Notes under the pieces: model-generated | Seen by the model: only the letters and a program-made list of their open reading frames with translations | Databases searched by the model: none | What the model was told of the DNA's origin: nothing | Shown here: positions 25,739 through 34,171 of the stretch, one piece after another | Position numbering within the stretch: the stretch's first letter is position 1 | How the letters are laid out: each line of letters starts with the position of its first letter | Source of the DNA: JANQOH01 sp965242575 | Lineage (GTDB): Bacteria; Pseudomonadota; Alphaproteobacteria; UBA7887 | NCBI GenBank assembly: GCA_965242575.1 | Contig: OZ251461.1 | Location: 2,604,001 to 2,668,000 of the forward strand | Reading direction: 5' to 3' | Length of the DNA: 64,000 bases | Translations under genes and position numbers: made by a program

Positions 25739-26757
25739 CCGTCCTCCTCCAGCAGGCCGAGGCGGCGGAGGAAGGCGATGTGCGAATCGTAGATGCGCCG
25801 CGCCATGGGGCTGCCGGCGGCGTATTCGGCCCACACGCCGACCGCGACGTCGCGGAACTTGCGCCGCTCCTCGCCGCTCCACGCCACCAATTCGATTCCG
25901 CCGGCGGCGGCGCCGGCGGCCACGGCGAGGTCCTGGAGGCCGATCCGCTCGACCATTTCGCGGTGGAAGTCGCGCGTCGCCATCTCGACCAGCGCCTTGA
26001 CGTCGTCGGGCAGCGCGCGCCAGCGGTCCATGTTGACGGCGATGTCGGCCAACGGCGCCGAATGGAAGCCCGGGTAGAGCGGGTACGGGGCGATGGCGTG
26101 GTAGCCGAGATCGTCGTTCATGCCGAGCGTGCCCCAGTCCGCCGCCTCGACGACGCCGCGCTCCAGCGCGGTATAGACTTCGGCGCCGGGGATGTTCACC
26201 GGCGCCGCGCCGATGCGCTGGAAGATCGTCTGCGACATGCCTTCGGGCGCGCGCAATTTGACGCCGCGGAAGTCCTCCAGCGAGCGAATGGGCGATTTGG
26301 CGGGGATCGACTCCATCCCCCACGACACGGCGCCGACGTAATACAGGCCGTATTCGGCGTACAGCTCGCGCGCCAGTTCGATCCCGCCGCCGTAATGCAG
26401 CCACATGTGGAGCTGGCGCACGTTCTCGTAGCCGCCGTTGAGGTCGGCGAGGATGGCGAAGGCGGGGTCCTTGCCGGCGAAATAGCCCGTGCCGCCGTGC
26501 TGCGCGTCGAGGATGCCGACCGCCACCGCGTCCAGCGTCTCGTTATAGGCGACGACGGCGCCGACGGGCAGCGGGTCGATGGCGAGCCGCCCGCCGGTCA
26601 GCGCCTCCACCTTGACGCAGAATTCCTCGAAAACCCGCTGGTTGAGGGTGCCGGCCTGCCAGATCGACTGCATCTTCCAGCGGAATTCCTGCGCCGGCGC
26701 GGCCGCCGCGAGGACGGCCGCCGCGCAGGCGGCGAGGAGCGCGGCGGGGAGTCTCAC
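25735..26757 (-). CDS. TRAP substrate-binding protein (DctP), first copy
   Basis: 340-residue periplasmic binding protein with a signal peptide cut near AAAAPAQEF. Hallmarks are VGAVVAYNETLDAVAVGIL, GVKLRAPEGMSQTIFQRIGA and AADWGTLGMNDDLGYH, ending FLRRLGLLEEDG. Its ATG is 10 bases downstream of the PhyH-type dioxygenase stop, so dioxygenase, two binding proteins and both permeases form one minus-strand unit. This suggests uptake and oxidation of a related organic acid, but that is inference. Confidence 0.93.
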   Translation of the reverse strand: MRLPAALLAACAAAVLAAAAPAQEFRWKMQSIWQAGTLNQRVFEEFCVKVEALTGGRLAIDPLPVGAVVAYNETLDAVAVGILDAQHGGTGYFAGKDPAFAILADLNGGYENVRQLHMWLHYGGGIELARELYAEYGLYYVGAVSWGMESIPAKSPIRSLEDFRGVKLRAPEGMSQTIFQRIGAAPVNIPGAEVYTALERGVVEAADWGTLGMNDDLGYHAIAPYPLYPGFHSAPLADIAVNMDRWRALPDDVKALVEMATRDFHREMVERIGLQDLAVAAGAAAGGIELVAWSGEERRKFRDVAVGVWAEYAAGSPMARRIYDSHIAFLRRLGLLEEDG

Positions 26758-26767
26758 GCCGGCCGCC

Positions 26768-27601
26768 TCACGAGAACGCGGCGCGGTCGGTTCCCCGGTA
26801 GAGCAGTTGGCCGTGCAGCTCCGCCGACCGCCGGTGCGCCTCCAGCGCCGCCGGGTGCAGGTCGGCGGCGGGCGGCGGCTCCGGCGCGAAATTGCCGAAG
26901 CGGTCGCGCCCGCGCACCAGCGCGGCGGAATCGCGCGGCCCGTTGGTCTGCCGCACGTAGGGCGGGATGTAGCGGATGGCGAAGCCGATGCGGCGGTCGT
27001 CGGTGGGGTTCGGCTCCGAGCCGTGGATCAGGCGGACGTGGTGGAGCGACATTTCGCCGGGGCGCAGCACGAGATCGACCGCCTGGGTTTCGTCGACCTC
27101 GCAGTTCACCACCTGGCCGCGGCTGAGCATGTTGGCGCCGGCGTGGGTGTCGGTATGGCCGATCTGGTCGCGCGTGTGGCTGCCGGGGACGACCCTCATG
27201 CAGCCGTTCTCGCGCGTGCTGGGGGTGAGCGCCACCCAGGCGGTGGCGACGTCGGGTTCGCTGAGCCCCCAATAGGTCGAGTCCTGGTGCCAGCTGACGT
27301 AGCCGGGGTCGCGCGCCTCCTTGGTGAAGAACGACGACGCCCACACCATCAGGTCGGGGCCGAGCACGTCCTCCACCCCGTCGAGGACGTTGTCGTCGCG
27401 CACCAGTTCGTCGAGGAAGGTGAACAGCAGGTGCGGCTTGAAGCGCAGCTTGCCGGCGAGCGGCCCGCCGGCGGCGTCCTCCGCCGCCTCGAGTTTCGCC
27501 CGCAGCTCCGCCGCCGCCTCTTCCGGCATGACCCGGATCGGCGCCGCGTAGCCATCGCGTTCGTAAGCCGCGACCTGCGCCTCGGTCAGCAATTTGCCCA
27601 T
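26768..27601 (-). CDS. Phytanoyl-CoA dioxygenase (PhyH) family protein
   Basis: 277-residue Fe(II)/2-oxoglutarate-dependent oxygenase. The metal triad is likely His and Asp in SWHQDSTYWG and a distal His in SLHHVRLIHGSEPN; the following DDRRIGFAIRYIPP carries the 2-oxoglutarate-binding arginine. Family relatives hydroxylate small carboxylates, halogenate, or oxidise phosphonates. It is directly upstream of a TRAP transporter operon, so its substrate may be imported by that system. Confidence 0.88.
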   Translation of the reverse strand: MGKLLTEAQVAAYERDGYAAPIRVMPEEAAAELRAKLEAAEDAAGGPLAGKLRFKPHLLFTFLDELVRDDNVLDGVEDVLGPDLMVWASSFFTKEARDPGYVSWHQDSTYWGLSEPDVATAWVALTPSTRENGCMRVVPGSHTRDQIGHTDTHAGANMLSRGQVVNCEVDETQAVDLVLRPGEMSLHHVRLIHGSEPNPTDDRRIGFAIRYIPPYVRQTNGPRDSAALVRGRDRFGNFAPEPPPAADLHPAALEAHRRSAELHGQLLYRGTDRAAFS

Positions 27602-27685
27602 CGCCCGCCGCTCCCTTCCGTCCCGCCTCCCCCCGTTTTACGGCGTCCGCCCGCCCGCCGCAAACGGAGGCCGCGCGTCCTCCCG

Positions 27686-28312
27686 CTACCGCGCCAGCAG
27701 CTCCGCCACCGCCGGCAGCAACTCGCGGAACAGGTCGTGGCGCGGGCGGCGGCCGGCGGACTCGTAACGGACGTAACCGTCCCTGCCGACCAGGTACACG
27801 CCGGGAAGCAGCGCCGCGCTGGCGCGGCCGCGCAGGTCGCCCGCCGGGACGACCGCATATACGCCCGGTTGGCCGTCGAGGCGGAAATGCTCCGCCCACG
27901 CCGCCGCATCGGCGGCGCCGGGCGCGCCGCCCTCCATGTCGTAGATCAGCAGGTGCGCCAGCGCCAAGCCGGGATCGCCCGGGCGCGCGCCGCCGTGGCG
28001 GGCGAGATAGAAATCGAGCGAGCGCAGCCCCACCTGCGGACGCACCCCGCCCATCCCGCCGAGCGCCTGCCCGCCGGCGAAGGCGTTGGCCGCCGGCGAA
28101 GGCATCGCCGCCGCGTGGACGATAACCACCTGGCCCGCCAGGTCGGATATCCGGAATTCGGCGCCGCGATGGTCCACCAGCGCCGCGTCGGGGAACGGGC
28201 GCGCGAAACGCGGCGGCCAGTCGACGAACAGCGCCAGCCGGACCTCGTTGAACCCGCCGTACAGCGTGACCGCCGCGACGATGGCCAGCGCGGCGATGAC
28301 GACCCGCGCCAT
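27686..28312 (-). CDS. Thioredoxin-fold (redoxin-like) membrane-anchored protein lacking cysteines
   Basis: 208-residue protein starting with one hydrophobic anchor (VVIAALAIVAAVTLYGG). The rest resembles AhpC/TlpA redoxins: FPDAALVDHRGAEFRISDLAGQVVIVHA, quoted in part, then a C-terminal strand GVYLVGRDGYVRYES. Where the CxxC would sit the sequence reads AAAMPSPAANAF, with no cysteine, so thiol-disulfide chemistry is unlikely. It is upstream of the PhyH gene on the same strand, across an 84-base gap. A binding or scaffold role is possible. Confidence 0.6.
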   Translation of the reverse strand: MARVVIAALAIVAAVTLYGGFNEVRLALFVDWPPRFARPFPDAALVDHRGAEFRISDLAGQVVIVHAAAMPSPAANAFAGGQALGGMGGVRPQVGLRSLDFYLARHGGARPGDPGLALAHLLIYDMEGGAPGAADAAAWAEHFRLDGQPGVYAVVPAGDLRGRASAALLPGVYLVGRDGYVRYESAGRRPRHDLFRELLPAVAELLAR

Positions 28313-28379
28313 GCGCGTCCTCCGCCCGAACCCGCCGCTATAATGGCCGCGCGGCGGCGGACGGCAAGGGAGGCGCGGC

Positions 28380-29144
28380 ATGGACCTGGGACTCGCGGGC
28401 AGGAAGGCCGTCGTCACCGGCGGGTCGCGCGGCATCGGCCGCGCCATCGTCGACAGGCTGGCGGCGGAGGGCTGCGCCGTGGCGTTGTGCGCGCGCGGCG
28501 CGGAGGGCGCGGCGGCGGCGGCGGCGGAAGCGGCGCGCGCGCACGGCGTCGCCGCGGACGGCGTGGCGGTCGACGTCTCCGACCACGCGGCGGTGCGCGC
28601 CTGGATCGGACGCGCCCGCGACACGCTGGGCGGGATCGACATCGCCATCGGCAACGCCAGCGCGCTGGCTACGTCGATGCGCGAGCGCGACTGGCGCGCC
28701 GGCTTCGAGACCGACCTGATGGGGCATGTCGCCATGGTCGAGGCGGCGCTGCCGGCGCTGCGCGAGTCCGGCGCCGGCGCGGTGGTCCTGGTCGCCAGCA
28801 CGGCGGCGCTGGAGGTCTATTCCGGCCTGCGCTCCTACACGTCGATCAAGGCCGCCGTCGTCGCCTGCGCCAAGGGCATGGCGCGGGAATACGCCGCGGA
28901 CGGGATCCGCGTGAACGCGCTCAGCCCCGGCTGCATCGAGTTCGCCGACGGCGTCTGGGGCCGCGCCCGGCGGGAGCGCCCGGAGGAGTATGCGCGGATG
29001 CTGGCGCAAAACCCGTCCGGGCGCATGGGCCGCCCGGAGGAGGTCGCCGCCGCCGCCGCGTTCCTCGCCAGCCCGGCGGCGAGTTTCGTTTCGGGCGCCA
29101 ACCTGGTCGTCGACGGCGCGTTCACGCGGCGCATCCAGTATTGA
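28380..29144 (+). CDS. Short-chain dehydrogenase/reductase
   Basis: 254-residue classical SDR using NAD(P)(H). The cofactor motif is TGGSRGIG at residues 13-20. The NNAG-like segment reads GNASAL. The catalytic serine is in VLVASTAALEVYSG and the YxxxK pair is YTSIK. The C-terminus NLVVDGAFTRR is typical. The usual NAG is replaced by NAS, which is seen in some SDRs. GGGAGGCGCGGC precedes the ATG. Its neighbour is tRNA-Leu. The substrate is unknown. Confidence 0.9.
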   Translation: MDLGLAGRKAVVTGGSRGIGRAIVDRLAAEGCAVALCARGAEGAAAAAAEAARAHGVAADGVAVDVSDHAAVRAWIGRARDTLGGIDIAIGNASALATSMRERDWRAGFETDLMGHVAMVEAALPALRESGAGAVVLVASTAALEVYSGLRSYTSIKAAVVACAKGMAREYAADGIRVNALSPGCIEFADGVWGRARRERPEEYARMLAQNPSGRMGRPEEVAAAAAFLASPAASFVSGANLVVDGAFTRRIQY

Positions 29145-29181
29145 CCGCCCGGCGCGCCGCGCTATCGTGGCGCCGCGCGGC

Positions 29182-29268
29182 GCCTCCGTGGCGGAATTGG
29201 CAGACGCGGCGGACTCAAAATCCGCTGTCCGCAAGGACGTGTCGGTTCGAGTCCGACCGGAGGCACCA
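29182..29268 (+). tRNA. tRNA-Leu (anticodon CAA)
   Basis: An 87-nt class II tRNA with encoded CCA. The acceptor stem GCCTCCG pairs with CGGAGGC. The anticodon stem GCGGA/TCCGC encloses CTCAAAA, giving CAA. A long variable arm (TGTCCGCAAGGACGT) and the T loop GGTTCGAGTCC are visible. Confidence 0.95.
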
Positions 29269-29337
29269 GCGGCTCCAGTCGCGCGCGGCGGCGGGGCGGC
29301 GGACGGCGCGCCGCCGCCGCGCCGGGGACGCGCGCCG

Positions 29338-30522
29338 TCAGTTCACCTCGAACAGGCCCGCCGCGCCCATGCCGCCGCCGATGCACATGGTGACGACGAC
29401 GTTCTTCGCGCCGCGGCGTTTGCCCTCGATCAGCGCGTGGCCAGCCAGCCGCGCGCCCGACATGCCGTAGGGATGGCCGATCGAAATCGCGCCGCCGTCG
29501 ACGTTCAGCGTCTCGTTGGGGATGCCCAGCTTGTCGCGGCTGTAGATCACCTGGACGGCGAACGCCTCGTTCAGCTCCCACAGGTCGATGTCGTCCATGC
29601 CCAGGCCGTTGCGGTCGAGCAGGCGCGGGACGGCGTAGATCGGGCCGATGCCCATCTCGTCGGGCTCCAGCGCCGCGACGGCGAAGGATCGGAAGCGGCC
29701 CAACGGCTCCAGCCCGCGCCGCTCGGCCTCCTTGCCCTCCATCACGACGCAGGCGGAGGCGCCGTCGGACAGCTGGCTGGCGTTGCCGGCGGTGACGAAG
29801 GCGTCGTCGCCCATCACCGGGTCGAGGCCCGCCAGGCCCTCCATCGTCGTGCTCGGGCGGTTGCCCTCGTCGCGCTCCAGCGTCACTTCGCGTTCGGAGA
29901 CCTCGCCGGTCTGCTTGTCCTTGACCAGTTTGACCGAGGGGAGCGGCACGATCTCGTCGTCGAGGCGGCCCGCCTGCTGCGCCGCGGCGGTGCGCATCTG
30001 GCTCTGGAGCGCGTATTCGTCCTGCGTCTCGCGGGCCACGCCGTAGCGGTTCGACACCACCTCGGCGGTCTGGATCATCGAGTAGTAGAGCTCGGGCTTG
30101 TTCTCGTCGATCCACGGATTGTTGGCGCGGTGTTTGTTCTGGTGTTCGTTCTGCACCAGGCTGATCGACTCGAGGCCGCCGGCGACCGTCACCGGCGCGC
30201 CGTCGACGATCACCCGCTGCGCCGCCATGGCGATGGCCTGGAGGCCCGACGAGCAGAAGCGGTTGATGGTCGCCCCGCCGGTCGTGACGGGCAGCCCGGC
30301 GCGCAGGGCGCATTGCCGGGCGATGTTGCCGCCGGTCGCGCCTTCGGGCATGGCGCAGCCCATCAGCACGTCCTCGACCTCGGCGGGGTCGACGCCGGCG
30401 CGCGCGACGGCGTGCGCGATGGCGTGGCCGCCCAGGTCGGCGCCGTGGGTGTTGTTGAACGCGCCGCGATACGCCTTGCCTATCGGCGTGCGCGCGGTGG
30501 AAACGATAACGGCCTCTCGCAT
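29338..30522 (-). CDS. Acetyl-CoA acyltransferase (thiolase)
   Basis: 394-residue thiolase, the last step of beta-oxidation (3-ketoacyl-CoA cleavage). The nucleophilic cysteine is residue 90 in NRFCSSGLQ. The C-terminal motifs GHPYGMSGARLAGH and CIGGGMGAAGLFE carry the catalytic His and second Cys. Length is normal. It is 33 bases downstream of the fadB-like gene in one minus-strand operon with a 3-hydroxyisobutyrate-dehydrogenase-like gene. The pairing with a FadB-type enzyme suggests fadA function. Confidence 0.95.
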   Translation of the reverse strand: MREAVIVSTARTPIGKAYRGAFNNTHGADLGGHAIAHAVARAGVDPAEVEDVLMGCAMPEGATGGNIARQCALRAGLPVTTGGATINRFCSSGLQAIAMAAQRVIVDGAPVTVAGGLESISLVQNEHQNKHRANNPWIDENKPELYYSMIQTAEVVSNRYGVARETQDEYALQSQMRTAAAQQAGRLDDEIVPLPSVKLVKDKQTGEVSEREVTLERDEGNRPSTTMEGLAGLDPVMGDDAFVTAGNASQLSDGASACVVMEGKEAERRGLEPLGRFRSFAVAALEPDEMGIGPIYAVPRLLDRNGLGMDDIDLWELNEAFAVQVIYSRDKLGIPNETLNVDGGAISIGHPYGMSGARLAGHALIEGKRRGAKNVVVTMCIGGGMGAAGLFEVN

Positions 30523-30555
30523 GGTCCGCCTCCGTGTCGTCGCAGGAAGGCCGCC

Positions 30556-32661
30556 TCAGCGGCCGGGGTTGGTGTCGTTGAAGGTCTTGCCCGCCCGGGC
30601 GAGGCGCTCCAGCAGCGGCGCCGGGCGCCACGCCTCGCCGAGTGCGTCGTAATACCGGCTGACCGAGTCGTAAACCTTGCCCAGCCCCACCAGGTCGGCG
30701 TGGAACATGGGGCCGCCGCGCCAGCGCGGAAAGCCGTAGCCGTTGGCGTAGATGACGTCGATGTCGCCGGCGCGCGCCGCTATCCCCTCCTCGAGGAGTT
30801 TCGCCCCTTCGTTGACCAGCTGGTACATGCAGCGCTCGACGATCTCTTCGGCGGCGATCTCGCGCCGCGCAATCCCCCGGCGTTCGGATTCGGCGCGGAT
30901 CATCGCCTCGACCTCGGGGTCGGGGATCGGCGCGCGGGCGCCCTTCTCGTATTTGTACCAGCCGGCGCCGGTCTTCTGGCCGAAGCGGCCGCGTTCGCAC
31001 AGCGCGTCGCCCACCGGGTCGTCGGAGCGGTTGAGGCCGAGTTCGGCCATGCGCCGCTTGCGGATGCGCCAGCCCACGTCGAGGCCGGCCAGGTCGCCCA
31101 TCGCGAACGGCCCCATCGCCAGGCCGAATTCGTAGAGCGCGCCGTCGACCTCCTGCGGCAGCGCGCCTTCGAGGATCATGTCGTGCGCCTGGCGGCCGTA
31201 ATGCGCCAGCATCCGGTTGCCGACGAACCCGTCGCACACGCCGACCAGCACGGGGACCTTGCCGATCCGCTTGCCGATCTCCATGACCGTGGCGATGGTC
31301 TCCGGCGCGCTCCTGTCGCCGCGCACGTTCTCCAGCAGCCGCATGACGTTGGCGGGGCTGAAGAAGTGGGTTCCGATCACCGCCTCGGGGCGGCGCGTGA
31401 CGGCGGCGATTTCGTTTACGTCCAGCGTCGAGGTGTTGGTGGCGAGGATCGCGCCGTCCTTGGCGATCCCGTCGATCTTGCGGAACACGTCCTTCTTGAC
31501 GTCCATCTCCTCGAACACCGCCTCGATGACGATGTCGGCGTCGGCGATGGCGTCGTAATCGACGGTGGGGCGGAGCAGGGCCATGCGCGCCTCCACCTCG
31601 TCCTGCGTCAGCCGGCCCTTGCGCGCGGTCGCCTCGTAATTGCCGCGGACGACGCCGAGGCCGCGGTCGAGCGCGGCGCGGTCGCGCTCCACCAGCGTCA
31701 CCGGAATCCCGGCGTTGAGGAAGTTCATGGCGATGCCGCCGCCCATCGTCCCGGCGCCGAGCACCGCCGCGCGCTCGACCTTTTTCGCCGGCGTCCCGCG
31801 CGGGACGCCGGCGACCTTGTTCGCGGCGCGCTCGGCGAAGAACAGGTGGATCTGCGCCCGCGCCTTGTCGGACCTGTGGCATTCGTCGAACAGTTCCCGC
31901 TCGCGCGCCATGCCTTCGTCGAACGGCAATTCCACCGCCGCGCGGACGCATTCGATAATGTGGAACGGCGCGAGGAAGCCGCGCTGGCGCCGCGCGATGG
32001 ATTTGCGGAAATCGTCGAAGAAGCTCGCGCTCGCGGGCTTCGGCGTCGCGATGTCGCGGATGCGGCGCGGCGGCGCGCCCCGGTCCGCGAGTTCGCGCGC
32101 GAACGCCGCCGCGCCCTCGACGATATCGCCTGCGACGGTTCGGTCGACGATTCCGAGCGTCTCCGCCTCGTCGACGGGGACGAAATCGCCGCTGGCGATC
32201 AACGGCAGCGCGCGCTCCGGCCCGACCAGACGCGGCAGGCGCTGGGTGCCGCCCGCCCCCGGCAGCAGGCCGAGTTTGACCTCCGGCAGGCCGTATCGCG
32301 ACCCCGCCGCGCCGCAGCGGTAATGGCACGCCAGCGCCACCTCCAGCCCGCCGCCGAGCGCCGCGCCGTGGACTCCGGCGACCGTCGGCTTCGCCGCGCC
32401 CTCCAGCGCGTCGATGGCGTCGAAGATGGTGGCGTTCTCGCCTTCGGGCGGGTTGAAGAACTCGGCGATGTCTGCGCCGGCGATGAAGCCGCGCCCCGCG
32501 CCCACCAGGACGATGGCCCGGACCTCGGCGTCGGCCTCGGCCCTGCGCACGCCGTCGACGACGCCCTGCGGGACGCCGGCGCTGAGCGCGTTCACCGGCG
32601 GGTTGTTCACGGCGACGACGGCCACCCCGCCGCGCTTCTCGTATTCGACCAGTCGCGTCAT
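30556..32661 (-). CDS. FadB-like enoyl-CoA hydratase / 3-hydroxyacyl-CoA dehydrogenase
   Basis: 701-residue bifunctional beta-oxidation enzyme. The N-terminal crotonase domain (about 1-190) shows IAGADIAEFF, HGAALGGGLEVALACH and YGLPEVKLGLLPGAGGTQRL. The NAD-binding domain starts near residue 295 with VLGAGTMGGGIAMNF, followed by IGTHFFSPANVM and the C-terminal 3HCDH repeats ending FNDTNPGR. Between the halves the linker NKVAGVPRGTPAKKVE is encoded by a 28-base perfect palindrome. GGAGGGAG precedes the ATG, which overlaps the upstream gene stop (ATGA). Confidence 0.95.
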   Translation of the reverse strand: MTRLVEYEKRGGVAVVAVNNPPVNALSAGVPQGVVDGVRRAEADAEVRAIVLVGAGRGFIAGADIAEFFNPPEGENATIFDAIDALEGAAKPTVAGVHGAALGGGLEVALACHYRCGAAGSRYGLPEVKLGLLPGAGGTQRLPRLVGPERALPLIASGDFVPVDEAETLGIVDRTVAGDIVEGAAAFARELADRGAPPRRIRDIATPKPASASFFDDFRKSIARRQRGFLAPFHIIECVRAAVELPFDEGMARERELFDECHRSDKARAQIHLFFAERAANKVAGVPRGTPAKKVERAAVLGAGTMGGGIAMNFLNAGIPVTLVERDRAALDRGLGVVRGNYEATARKGRLTQDEVEARMALLRPTVDYDAIADADIVIEAVFEEMDVKKDVFRKIDGIAKDGAILATNTSTLDVNEIAAVTRRPEAVIGTHFFSPANVMRLLENVRGDRSAPETIATVMEIGKRIGKVPVLVGVCDGFVGNRMLAHYGRQAHDMILEGALPQEVDGALYEFGLAMGPFAMGDLAGLDVGWRIRKRRMAELGLNRSDDPVGDALCERGRFGQKTGAGWYKYEKGARAPIPDPEVEAMIRAESERRGIARREIAAEEIVERCMYQLVNEGAKLLEEGIAARAGDIDVIYANGYGFPRWRGGPMFHADLVGLGKVYDSVSRYYDALGEAWRPAPLLERLARAGKTFNDTNPGR
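31786..31813. repeat. 28-base perfect palindrome inside the fadB-like gene
   Basis: CGCCGGCGTCCCGC is followed directly by its reverse complement. It encodes the linker residues around AGVPRGTPA between the crotonase and dehydrogenase domains, without breaking the frame. The core GGCGTCCCG/CGGGACGCC is shared with palindromes near 22.0 and 61.7 kb. Confidence 0.75.
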
Positions 32662-33572
32662 GCTCTCCCTCCGTCGTCGCTCGCCCGTCGATCCGGCGGC
32701 GCGAACTGCTCCTTGTGAAACGTATAGAGGCGCGTGAAGTCGGCGCCGGGCATGGCGCGGCGCATCTCCCGCAGCCGCGCGCCGACCGCGCCGCCGACCG
32801 GCGCGCCCGACCCCGCCTCCGCCGCCGCGTCGAGGAACAGGTCCACGTCCTTGGCGAGGAGGTCGATTGTGAAGCCGGCGTCGAAGGTCCCGGTGACGAT
32901 TCGGTTCGGGAATTTGTCGCTCGTCGCCGTGTTGCGCCCGGTGGAGGCGTTGACCGCCGCCATCGTCGCCGCCAGGTCCAACCCGCGCGCCTCGGCGAAC
33001 GCCGCCGCCTCGCTGGTCGCCGTCATCGCCGCGGCGGAGAGCATGTTGTTGAGCAGTTTCACCGCCTGCCCCTGCCCCGGCTCGGCGCCGACGTGGAACA
33101 ATTTGGCGGCGAGGATTCGCAAGACTGGTTCGAGGTCGGCGAACAGCGCCGCGCCGCCCGCCGCCATTACGGCGAGGGTGCCCTCGGCCGCGCCGCGGGT
33201 GCCGCCGCTCACCGGCGCGTCGAGATAGGCGATTCCCGCCGCCGCGAGGGTCTGCGCCGCCGCCTCCGCCGCCGCCGGGCCGATGGTGGAATGGTCCGCC
33301 ACCCGGCGCGCGGCGCGGTCCGGCGCGGCCGCGATCTCGGCGGCGACCGCCCGCGACGCCGCGCCGTCGGGGAGCGACAGCAGGACGAGCTCGGCGCGCG
33401 CCGCGACCTCCGCCGCCGATTCGCACGCCGCCGCGCCGCCGGGGGCGCGCTCCGCCGTTCCGGCGGCGTCGTGGACGGCGAGCGCGCGCCCGGCGGCGGC
33501 GAGGCGCTGCGCCATGCGCCCGCCCATCTGGCCCAGGCCGATGACGCCGATGGTGTCCGCTGCGCCCGCCAT
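32658..33572 (-). CDS. 3-hydroxyisobutyrate-dehydrogenase-type NAD(P) oxidoreductase
   Basis: 304-residue beta-hydroxyacid dehydrogenase. The Rossmann motif is IGVIGLGQMGGRMAQRL. The substrate-binding segment reads LDAPVSGGTRGAAEGTLAVM, quoted here as APVSGGTRGAAEGTL, and the catalytic lysine is in GQGQAVKLLNNML. The stop overlaps the fadB-like start by four bases, placing it first in a beta-oxidation operon. Tartronate semialdehyde or other beta-hydroxyacids are possible substrates. Confidence 0.9.
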   Translation of the reverse strand: MAGAADTIGVIGLGQMGGRMAQRLAAAGRALAVHDAAGTAERAPGGAAACESAAEVAARAELVLLSLPDGAASRAVAAEIAAAPDRAARRVADHSTIGPAAAEAAAQTLAAAGIAYLDAPVSGGTRGAAEGTLAVMAAGGAALFADLEPVLRILAAKLFHVGAEPGQGQAVKLLNNMLSAAAMTATSEAAAFAEARGLDLAATMAAVNASTGRNTATSDKFPNRIVTGTFDAGFTIDLLAKDVDLFLDAAAEAGSGAPVGGAVGARLREMRRAMPGADFTRLYTFHKEQFAPPDRRASDDGGRA

Positions 33573-33676
33573 GCCGCTCCGCCGCCTTGCCTCGCCGCGC
33601 CGGCCCGCTATGCTGCGCCCGGAGGCCCGAACCTAGCCCACCGCCGGGACGGGCCGCAACGCGGGGGAGGCGCAGA

Positions 33677-34147
33677 GTGCGGGTCATCGAGAATTTCGCG
33701 GCGATGAAGGCGCTGGCGGGCGAGGAAATCGGCGTGAGCTCGTGGGTGGACGTGACCCAGGAGCGCATCGACAAATTCGCCGAGGCGACCGGCGACTTCC
33801 AGTGGATCCACGTCGACCGCGAGCGCGCGGCGCGCGAACTGCCCGGCGGCAAGACCATCGCCCACGGCTACCTGACCCTGTCGCTGCTGCCCGGTATGAT
33901 CTACGAGATTTACCGGATCGACGGCGTCGCGCACGGCCTGAACTACGGCAGCAACCGCATCCGCTTCACCGCCCCCGTCCCGGCGGGCAGCCGCGTCCGC
34001 GCCCGGCTGCGCGTCAAGACCGCCGAGGAGGTGAAGAACGGCGGCCTCCGCGTCATCGGCGAGGCGACCGTCGAACTGGAGGGCTCCGCCCGCCCCGCTT
34101 GCGTCGCCGAGACGATTTCGGTGGTCTATCCCCGGGCCGCGGCGTAG
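33677..34147 (+). CDS. MaoC-like enoyl-CoA hydratase
   Basis: 156-residue single hot-dog protein of the (R)-specific enoyl-CoA hydratase group. The hydratase motif ATGDFQWIHVDRERA carries the Asp and His pair, and GKTIAHGYLTLSLLP follows. The GTG at 33677 has GGGGGAGG six bases upstream. The frame is open further upstream, but that part overlaps the divergent dehydrogenase and lacks family sequence. It is divergent from the beta-oxidation operon and may feed it. Confidence 0.9.
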   Translation: MRVIENFAAMKALAGEEIGVSSWVDVTQERIDKFAEATGDFQWIHVDRERAARELPGGKTIAHGYLTLSLLPGMIYEIYRIDGVAHGLNYGSNRIRFTAPVPAGSRVRARLRVKTAEEVKNGGLRVIGEATVELEGSARPACVAETISVVYPRAAA

Positions 34148-34171
34148 CGCGGCGGCGGCGGGAGCCGCCGG

